This document shows, piece after piece, positions 1 to 4,088 of a stretch of DNA of 6,062 nucleotides. The DNA is from an uncultured Bacteriovoracaceae bacterium (lineage in GTDB: Bacteria > Bdellovibrionota > Bacteriovoracia > Bacteriovoracales > Bacteriovoracaceae): contig CALFYV010000410.1 of NCBI GenBank assembly GCA_937952395.1, positions 1 through 6,062 of the forward strand, in the 5' to 3' direction. Both the position numbers and the translations under genes were made by a program. The stretch's first letter is position 1; the number at the start of each line of letters is the position of its first letter. The notes under the pieces are model-generated. The model saw only the letters and a list, made by a program, of their open reading frames with translations. It had not been told where the DNA came from and ran no database searches.

Positions 1-263
1 GTTTTTACAGAAAATGGTGTGGCGATGCTCTCTAGCGTCTTAAAAAGTAAGTCTGCAGTACAAATAAATATCTCCATTATGCGCATTTTTACGAAACTAC
101 GTAGTTTTCAAATATTTGAAAAAGAAATAGTAAATAAGATCGAACAATCGAACCAAAAAGTGATCGTATTTTTAAAGTTATTTTTGAAAGATTGAACGAT
201 TTAGAACAGGATAAGCTCATATTGCCAATTAAACGACGAAGAATAGGCTTAAAAGAAAAATAG
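1..263 (+). pseudogene. ORF6N-domain (KilA-N/antirepressor-type) protein, C-terminal part, frameshifted
   Basis: Frame 1 from the window edge reads VFTENGVAMLSSVLKSKSAV, then QINISIMRIFTKLR. This matches the well-known end of the ORF6N domain (FTEQGVAMLSSVL...QVNIxIMRxFVKLR), found in phage antirepressor-like DNA-binding proteins. That frame stops early at TGA 193-195. A second frame, open from about 162 to TAG 261-263, reads DRIFKVIFERLNDLEQ and on to RRRIGLKEK, which is the usual C-terminal tail of the family (FKVVFxxI...KxxIGF). One extra base near the five-A run at 155-159 would join the halves as NQKSDRIFKV. The gene therefore looks complete at its C-terminus but carries a single-base deletion (or a homopolymer sequencing error). 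The N-terminus lies outside the window. The family call is confident; whether the lesion is real cannot be told from sequence alone. Confidence 0.85.
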
Positions 264-280
264 CTATTTTACAGCATTGA

Positions 281-309
281 TTGTCAATCTAGCCTAAATC
301 AATTATTTT
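281..309 (+). promoter_or_regulatory. Candidate sigma70-type promoter of tRNA-Leu
   Basis: TTGTCA at 281-286 is followed after 17 bases by TATTTT at 304-309. The predicted transcription start, about 316, is a few bases before the mature tRNA 5' end at 324. TTGTCA is part of a small inverted repeat (ATTGA-TTG-TCAAT, 276-288). AT-rich DNA gives many chance matches, so this is a plausible rather than firm call. Confidence 0.45.
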
Positions 310-323
310 TGAGTCTCATCTGT

Positions 324-410
324 GCCCAGGTGGCGAAATTGGTAGACGCACTACCTTGAGGTGGTAGCGCTCGAAAGGGCGTGCTGGTTCAAGTCCAGTC
401 CTGGGCACCA
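324..410 (+). tRNA. tRNA-Leu (anticodon GAG)
   Basis: This is a complete class II tRNA of 87 nt. The acceptor stem GCCCAGG (324-330) pairs with CCTGGGC (400-406), followed by discriminator A407 and encoded CCA 408-410. The D arm includes TGGTAGACGCA. The anticodon stem CTACC/GGTAG (351-355/363-367) encloses loop TTGAGGT, giving anticodon GAG at 358-360, which reads leucine CUC/CUU codons. A long variable arm (about 368-381, CGCTC-GAAA-GGGCG) is the class II hallmark. The T arm has loop TTCAAGT (388-394). tRNA-Leu genes are common integration targets, and their 3' end from the T arm to CCA is usually duplicated as attL/attR; no second copy is visible in this window. Confidence 0.97.
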
Positions 411-510
411 ATTATCGACGATACGACAGTGGCTACCCCACCAAACCTCAGCAATACTAAATAGTTAAAAACACAAACAAGAGCTTGGCAATCTTTTCTT
501 AAACCATTCA

Positions 511-530
511 TGAAATTTCGTGAAATGTCG
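511..530. repeat. Tandem 10-bp direct repeat
   Basis: TGAAATTTCG (511-520) is followed directly by TGAAATGTCG (521-530), identical at 9 of 10 positions. The first copy overlaps the 8-bp palindrome TTCATGAA (507-514). The pair lies 6 bases before the 11-bp repeat array, so both may belong to one protein-binding region. Confidence 0.7.
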
Positions 531-535
531 CTAGT

Positions 536-566
536 TTGCTACTTTTTTGCTACTTCGTTGCTACTT
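536..566. repeat. Three direct repeats of TTGCTACTT at 11-bp period
   Basis: Perfect 9-bp copies of TTGCTACTT begin at 536, 547 and 558; the two-base spacers differ. On the other strand the unit reads AAGTAGCAA. The 11-bp period is not a multiple of three, so each copy would be read in a different frame, which argues for a DNA-level function over coding. An 11-bp period is about one helical turn, so bound proteins would sit on the same face of the DNA. Arm-type sites of tyrosine integrases near tRNA attachment sites have this look, as do plasmid iterons; the tRNA next door favours the former. Confidence 0.75.
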
Positions 567-675
567 TTTGATTTGTCTTTTCCCACCTTAAAACCCTGCC
601 TCTTCCTTTCTTGAAAAATCCCTCACAATCAACTTCATCACTTATGAGATATTTTTATAGATATTAAAATAAATA

Positions 676-703
676 TTGATATTAATATCAAAAATGCTAA
701 AAT
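676..703 (+). promoter_or_regulatory. Promoter with extended -10 and overlapping 16-bp palindromic operator
   Basis: TTGATA (676-681), a 16-base spacer and TAAAAT (698-703) with an upstream TG at 695-696 form a good extended -10 promoter. A perfect 16-bp palindrome, TTGATATTAATATCAA (676-691), covers the -35 box and most of the spacer, where a bound repressor would block RNA polymerase. Further GATAT half-sites lie at 648-652 and 660-664, 30 and 18 bases before the one at 678-682. The expected start of transcription, about 709-711, falls on or just before the ATG at 711. Confidence 0.6.
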
Positions 704-710
704 ATTGTTC

Positions 711-905
711 ATGAAGACTGAAGAACCGTTTAAATTGCCTGAGAAAATGATTGAAGAAACTAAAGACAAGCTAATATCGGTTAAGAAGTCTACTTTTGAT
801 ATTTTGGAACGAGAGGCTTACAGAGCCAATATTCCACTTAAAAAGCTTATTTCCACTGTGCTCGACGACTATGCTCAGTGGGTACAAACAAAGAGGAAAA
901 AATGA
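711..905 (+). CDS. Small ribbon-helix-helix-like DNA-binding protein
   Basis: This 64-aa protein resembles the CopG/Arc ribbon-helix-helix (RHH) fold. A short strand (about residues 19-25, DKLISVK) is followed by helix A (about 27-39, TFDILEREAYRAN) and helix B (about 42-58, PLKKLISTVLDDYAQW), then a basic tail. RHH proteins dimerise and insert a two-stranded sheet into the DNA major groove. They often act as antitoxins, plasmid copy or transfer regulators, or autorepressors. The start is ATG 711; a TTG at 705 is also in frame. Neither has a Shine-Dalgarno sequence, and the promoter just upstream would start transcription at about the ATG, so a leaderless mRNA is likely. The stop overlaps the next gene as ATGA. 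The palindrome in its own promoter suggests autoregulation. The fold assignment is by pattern only. Confidence 0.7.
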   Translation: MKTEEPFKLPEKMIEETKDKLISVKKSTFDILEREAYRANIPLKKLISTVLDDYAQWVQTKRKK

Positions 906-1102
906 ACAATTCAGCATTGGATGATCTAATCAATATGGCCTTAGCCTTAGTTGTTTTTGGACTCATTGTTAGTGGGGTCTACTATGGCCCTCGTGAAATA
1001 AACAAATGGGTCAAAAAAGAAACAGTTACAAGGGTTAAGAAAGGAATCTTTTCACTAGAAAGATATTCTGAAAAGCTCACTGGAAAAAAGCTAGATTTTT
1101 AG
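902..1102 (+). CDS. Small single-span membrane protein
   Basis: This 66-aa protein has a short acidic N-terminus, one hydrophobic segment at about residues 12-29 (MALALVVFGLIVSGVYYG), and a basic amphipathic tail rich in Lys and Arg, suggesting a cytoplasmic C-terminus. I do not recognise the family. The start at ATG 902 is supported by AGAGG at 892-896 and by the ATGA overlap with the upstream RHH gene, which implies translational coupling. An earlier GTG at 878 is less likely. Its 3' end overlaps the convergent gene at 1099-1467 by 4 bp. An RHH protein coupled to a tiny membrane protein could be a toxin-antitoxin-like pair or part of an element's transfer or immunity module; the sequence does not decide. 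Confidence 0.7.
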   Translation: MNNSALDDLINMALALVVFGLIVSGVYYGPREINKWVKKETVTRVKKGIFSLERYSEKLTGKKLDF

Positions 1103-1467
1103 TCTTTTAAGCGATTTTCAATTTCCCAAATGGCCTTGCAATAAAGAGCAAAACGATGTTTGTCATCCTCATCAGCTTTGATTGAGTTCCAGACTTTTGT
1201 TGATTCTGATAGAGGGCCAAGGTTATTAATCGCATTCACCATTTCATCTAATTTTTTTGGCGAAAGTTTAAGCAACTTAGAAGCAATAGCATTCATGCTT
1301 TGGATGCCGGCCTTCCCTTCCTTGTAATAGATGTCCCTCATCGTATTGACGTTGATGCTATGTTTTTCTGCAAACTCGTTGGCCTCCTTCCAAGTCGGAA
1401 GCATCTTTTTCAAGAGAGCGTAAAAAAGAGTCTGCAAATAGTTTGTTTCATTATTATCGTCTTGCAC
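1099..1467 (-). CDS. Putative HTH-type regulator, 122 aa
   Basis: This mainly helical 122-aa protein is not clearly assignable. Residues about 17-75 (WKEANEFAEKHSINVNTMR, then SMNAIASKLLKLSPKKLDEM) have the spacing of an XRE-like helix-turn-helix: an A-x-x-H-S-I-x-x-x-T-M turn followed by a SMNAIASKLLKLS segment like helices 4-5 of that fold. The C-terminal third (WNSIKADEDDKHRFALYCKA) is charged and helical. The start is GTG 1467, with AGGG about 8 bases upstream; no in-frame ATG fits better. A weak promoter (ATGTCA, 17 bases, TAAAAT, minus strand within 1485-1513) precedes it. It is divergent from the 147-aa/REC/XRE operon and shares the intergenic region holding the large palindrome, so it may bind there. 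The HTH assignment is tentative. Confidence 0.6.
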   Translation of the reverse strand: MQDDNNETNYLQTLFYALLKKMLPTWKEANEFAEKHSINVNTMRDIYYKEGKAGIQSMNAIASKLLKLSPKKLDEMVNAINNLGPLSESTKVWNSIKADEDDKHRFALYCKAIWEIENRLKD

Positions 1468-1484
1468 TGTGACAACCCTAATAA

Positions 1485-1513
1485 ATTTTAAAATTCAGTA
1501 ACTTAGATGACAT
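1485..1513 (-). promoter_or_regulatory. Candidate promoter of the 122-aa regulator
   Basis: On the minus strand, ATGTCA (1513-1508) is followed after 17 bases by TAAAAT (1490-1485). The -10 box lies in the 12-bp palindrome AATTTTAAAATT (1484-1495). Transcription would start near 1478, leaving an 11-base or so leader before GTG 1467. The match is modest and the DNA is very AT-rich. Confidence 0.3.
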
Positions 1514-1528
1514 TTTATAAATAAAAAC

Positions 1529-1556
1529 TTGATTTTGCTATTTTATTATGTAATAT
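1529..1556 (+). promoter_or_regulatory. Candidate promoter of the 147-aa/REC/XRE operon
   Basis: TTGATT (1529-1534), a 16-base spacer and TAATAT (1551-1556) form a plausible sigma70-type promoter whose -10 box lies inside the left arm of the 54-bp palindrome. A perfect TATAAT also occurs at 1567-1572, at the centre of the palindrome, but has no good -35 box at the right distance. Either way the palindrome overlaps the RNA polymerase footprint, as expected for a repressor operator. Confidence 0.4.
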
Positions 1557-1595
1557 ACATATTTAATATAATAAATATGCATATTACATAATAAA
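1542..1595. repeat. 54-bp near-perfect palindrome, probable operator
   Basis: The sequence is symmetrical about the 1568/1569 boundary: 25 of 27 base pairs match, with mismatches only at 1557/1580 and 1566/1571. Each arm contains a smaller quasi-palindrome, ATGTAATATACAT (1548-1560, read approximately) on the left and ATGCATATTACAT (1577-1589) on the right, suggesting two adjacent dimer sites and cooperative binding. It lies between divergent genes, 9 bases before ATG 1605. Candidate binders are the 122-aa divergent protein and the XRE protein of the downstream operon. In RNA it could also fold into a long AU hairpin near the ribosome-binding region. Confidence 0.8.
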
Positions 1596-1604
1596 GACGG
1601 TTGA

Positions 1605-2048
1605 ATGAAAAAACAAAATAATGACCCCAGACTTACTATTGAACCAAACTCCTATCTTCTTTCGCTTGATGAGCTAACGATTGATGTGAGTGCCTTTATT
1701 TATTTTCTCAGCACAACTCATGAAACAGCAGAATTAGGCAATGACATCCCTTCCTTTTGGATGCTCATCCCTAAAGGCCTTGATGTTAGATGGCAAGAAG
1801 GGGCCTCAAGCTTCTCATTAGAAAAAGAACTATTTTCGCGAATCATTTATATTGTTCATCCTCCCGTTCCTGAAAACGAAAAAGAAAAAGTGAAGTCAAA
1901 TCTGTTGATAACTTTTTCTCCTGTTATCGCTAATGAGCAAACTGAACAGGTAAAAAAGCTCCTTAAAGGTTTAAGACCAGAAGCAAGAGAAAAGTTGATT
2001 TCTCAATATCTCGAATACAAGGAACAGTATGAAAAGAGAAAACTTTAG
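1605..2048 (+). CDS. Protein of unknown function, 147 aa, first gene of the REC/XRE operon
   Basis: I do not recognise the family. No signal peptide or convincing transmembrane segment is seen, so it is probably cytoplasmic. The N-terminal two thirds look like a mixed alpha/beta domain with conspicuous aromatic residues (FIYFLSTTHETAE, about 31-43; SFWMLIPKGLDVRW, about 50-63) and a strand IIYIVHPPVP (about 80-89). The last 35 residues (EQVKKLLKGLRPEAREKLIS onward) form a charged helix, possibly a coiled coil. The start at ATG 1605 has only a weak ribosome-binding site (AGACGG) and lies 9 bases after the 54-bp palindrome. Its 3' end overlaps the receiver gene by 20 bp, so the two are almost certainly co-transcribed and perhaps translationally coupled. 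Given that partner, a role in the same signalling path is likely but unproven. Confidence 0.75.
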   Translation: MKKQNNDPRLTIEPNSYLLSLDELTIDVSAFIYFLSTTHETAELGNDIPSFWMLIPKGLDVRWQEGASSFSLEKELFSRIIYIVHPPVPENEKEKVKSNLLITFSPVIANEQTEQVKKLLKGLRPEAREKLISQYLEYKEQYEKRKL

Positions 2049-2451
2049 AATTCTAGTTTGCGACGATGATCATTCCCTCCGTGAAATCATAGTCAATGAC
2101 TTATATCGAAACTTTAACAACATTCAGGTTATTGAATGTGAGAATGGGATTGATGGTTTTAGTCAGACCGAAGCATTTCGCTTTGACTTGATCATCTCCG
2201 ATTATAATATGGGGATTGCTGCTGGTGATGGAATTTCCCTTTATAAATATGATCGCTCTCATTCTCTTAATTGCCCATTTATCATCTTATCAGGAGAGCC
2301 TCAAGATAGATTTTCCCCTTATCTTAATAATAGTGGATTTCTTTATCTTCCAAAACCCTCAGCTCTCCCTGATTTAATAAATGAAATAATCAAACTGGCC
2401 CCTCAAATAGGATTGAATCTTAATGAAAATGATCAAAAAAAAATTGGATAA
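2029..2451 (+). CDS. Stand-alone response regulator receiver (REC) protein
   Basis: This 140-aa protein is essentially one CheY-like receiver domain. The acidic pocket is CDDD (Asp12-Asp14), the likely phosphorylated residue is Asp58 in FDLIISDYNM, the switch Ser/Thr position is Ser88 (IILSGEP), and the conserved lysine is Lys109 in LPKP. All catalytic residues are present, so it should accept phosphate from a histidine kinase. No output domain follows: about 20 charged residues lead to the stop. The start at ATG 2029 has AAGGA at 2019-2023, five bases upstream. It overlaps the 147-aa gene by 20 bp and the XRE gene by 29 bp. The nearest kinase is the convergent one at 2668-4086. A nine-A run at 2435-2443, close to the stop, could allow slippage into the XRE frame. 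Confidence 0.93.
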   Translation: MKRENFRILVCDDDHSLREIIVNDLYRNFNNIQVIECENGIDGFSQTEAFRFDLIISDYNMGIAAGDGISLYKYDRSHSLNCPFIILSGEPQDRFSPYLNNSGFLYLPKPSALPDLINEIIKLAPQIGLNLNENDQKKIG

Positions 2452-2674
2452 ATCATACTCTGGGCAAGAATACAGAGATAAATTAAATTTAAAAATTGGT
2501 TCTATGGTTTCTTCTCTTAGAAAAAAACGAGGATACACCCAAGAAGAGATGGCACAAAAACTAGGGATTCCTCAGGGCACTCTTTCCAAACTAGAGAATG
2601 GAAAATCAGACATAAAGCTCTACCAATTGTTTCTTTTTCTTCGCACGTTTGAAGGTGAAAGCAAGAATCACTGA
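2423..2674 (+). CDS. XRE-family HTH transcriptional regulator, 83 aa
   Basis: Residues about 25-76 form a standard Cro/C1-type helix-turn-helix: IGSMVSSLRKKRGYTQEEMA, then QKLGIPQGTLSKLENGKSDI. The recognition turn has the typical T-Q-E-E-M-A...L-G-I...T-L-S-K-L-E-N-G pattern. The protein is little more than this domain with a charged N-terminal linker, so it probably dimerises through other contacts or works with the REC protein. ATG 2423 is inside the receiver gene with only a distant AGGA; ATG 2429 is an alternative. The reading frame is +1 relative to the receiver, so loss of one A from the A9 run would produce a REC-XRE fusion. It could autoregulate through the 54-bp palindrome. Its stop overlaps the convergent kinase gene by 7 bp. 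Confidence 0.88.
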   Translation: MKMIKKKLDKSYSGQEYRDKLNLKIGSMVSSLRKKRGYTQEEMAQKLGIPQGTLSKLENGKSDIKLYQLFLFLRTFEGESKNH

Positions 2675-4086
2675 ATTTCTTCTTGCCCAATCAGCGAATG
2701 TGCAGGATTTTGGTCAGGCCATTTACTCCTGATTTCTTTCTCATCCACATTGCATATAACAGGTATCGTAACGAGTACCGATGTACCAAGTTTTTCCTTT
2801 GAAGTAATTTCAAAATTTCCATTGTGTGCTCTAAAAAAGTTAGATGCGTAACCAACTCCTAGGCCATTGCCGTTCTCTTTTTGAAAGCTAAATCCTTCTG
2901 TGCCAACGTGTTGAAGAATATGAGCAGGGATTCCCTTTCCATTATCTTCAACCTTTATTTCGGCCACACCTTCAAAGAGACGAGCTGATATATGTATTTC
3001 TCCATGATGAAAAGGAAGTGCCTCGACTGCATTATTTAAAATATTGGTCATTGAGCGAGCAAATTCAACTTTATTTGCCTGAACTATAGCCGTATCAAGA
3101 TTTTTGTCGAATTGACTTGTAATTATCACAGAGTCATTTTCTGCGAGTTGAATTTTCTTTTCTTTAATCACTGACTCTAAAACACTTTCCAAGTGAAAAT
3201 ATACTTGTGACGTTGATCCATTAGTTTCATCAAGAATACTTTTGACCGTATGGTGAATTTTTTCAGCACTTATTTGTGCAAGTTCAAAAATATCTGGATC
3301 TTTTAGCTCACGGATGAGTATTTTTAACGAGTGCAGAGGAGTCAATATATCGTGAGCTATCTGCCTTAATTCACCGCTTATTTTTTCTGTGTATTTTAGC
3401 TTCGCTTTCAAAAGATCAATTTGACTTTGTTTGTTCATCGAATGCTTAAATATTTCAGTTACTTCAGAATATTCTTTTGTCTTTAATTGAGGATGCTGGC
3501 CTTGTCCTCTGTTCTTAATAAATTTGTAAAGCTCATTAAAATCCTTCTGAATATAAATTTTCAAAAAGAAATAAATTCCAATGATATTAATCAAAAGTAT
3601 TGAGAAAAGTGTTAGTCCAATGTGTTTTAAAAGAGTAAAGTTTCCACCATAAGAATGGATTTCTTTTTCAAGGCTTAAATGGCCAAGCTGCTTGCCATCA
3701 AAGTCCAAAGGAATAAAAGAGGCCAGTCTTTGAGTATTTTTCTTTTTGCATACGAGAATTTTGTTTTGAGACATTTTGCAATCATCAAAGTAGTTTTCTT
3801 TAGCGGAGTTCAAAAAGCCAACAGGATAAATTGTTGCAAAGTCAACCCTCGTTTTTTCAATCAATTCATATAAAAGAAAATCTCTTGCCAAATTATTACC
3901 AGTGTAAGTTTGGAAGAGGATTTCTTCTTTTAACGATGGTTCGATCTCAGTAAGAAGGTATATCTCTTTTTGTCTCTCCGCTTTACTTGAAAAATAGTCA
4001 AAAATAAAAACACTTCCAATTGCCAATAACGAAGTAGCAATAGAAAGAACGATAAGGAGTTTAAAAATTCTTGATGATAGTTTCAT
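2668..4086 (-). CDS. Membrane sensor histidine kinase
   Basis: This is a full-length two-component kinase. From the TTG start the protein is 474 aa; from the preferred ATG 4086 it is 472 aa. Residue numbers here use the longer form. Transmembrane segments lie at about 9-31 and 156-178, enclosing a periplasmic sensor of about 120 residues with two cysteines (Cys105, Cys115). A cytoplasmic linker follows. The H box is ELRQIAHDILTPLHSL, with phosphorylated His247. The ATPase domain has the N box (SMTNILNNAVEAL, Asn354), G1 (VEDNGKGIP, Asp383), F box (GFSF) and G2 (GNGLGVG). A 30-residue hydrophilic tail follows the domain. It is the last gene of the azlC-azlD-binding protein operon, 2 bases after the binding-protein stop, which suggests that the binding protein presents a ligand to the kinase. 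No response regulator is in this operon; the convergent REC gene is the nearest candidate. Confidence 0.93.
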   Translation of the reverse strand: MKLSSRIFKLLIVLSIATSLLAIGSVFIFDYFSSKAERQKEIYLLTEIEPSLKEEILFQTYTGNNLARDFLLYELIEKTRVDFATIYPVGFLNSAKENYFDDCKMSQNKILVCKKKNTQRLASFIPLDFDGKQLGHLSLEKEIHSYGGNFTLLKHIGLTLFSILLINIIGIYFFLKIYIQKDFNELYKFIKNRGQGQHPQLKTKEYSEVTEIFKHSMNKQSQIDLLKAKLKYTEKISGELRQIAHDILTPLHSLKILIRELKDPDIFELAQISAEKIHHTVKSILDETNGSTSQVYFHLESVLESVIKEKKIQLAENDSVIITSQFDKNLDTAIVQANKVEFARSMTNILNNAVEALPFHHGEIHISARLFEGVAEIKVEDNGKGIPAHILQHVGTEGFSFQKENGNGLGVGYASNFFRAHNGNFEITSKEKLGTSVLVTIPVICNVDEKEIRSKWPDQNPAHSLIGQEEIQ

Positions 4087-4088
4087 AA

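Larger units (their letters stand above)
411..704. other. Gene-poor region downstream of tRNA-Leu
   Basis: No convincing coding sequence lies here on either strand. It starts with a small dyad (TATCG-A-CGATA, 413-423). It then holds two clusters of short direct repeats (511-530 and 536-566, listed separately) and ends in an AT-rich stretch with the promoter and palindrome of the next gene. No classic GC stem plus T-run terminator is visible after the tRNA. The layout (tRNA 3' end, short direct repeats, then small element-type genes) resembles an attachment region, but there is no integrase gene in the window. Confidence 0.5.

Noticed and set aside
510..614. 34-aa plus-strand ORF (ATG 510) running through the repeat array
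   Set aside because: It has no ribosome-binding site, its hydrophobic content comes from T-rich DNA, and the 11-bp repeats are read in different frames within it, so coding constraint is unlikely.
878..901. Upstream GTG start for the small membrane protein
   Set aside because: ATG 902 has AGAGG at proper spacing and makes the typical ATGA overlap with the preceding stop; the extra eight residues look like translated ribosome-binding-site sequence.
1300..1491. 63-aa plus-strand ORF opposite the 122-aa gene
   Set aside because: It lies entirely antisense to the 122-aa gene, with no family resemblance or ribosome-binding site, and runs into the intergenic region.
3679..3873. 64-aa plus-strand ORF inside the kinase gene
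   Set aside because: It is antisense to the periplasmic domain of a clear histidine kinase and has no independent support.
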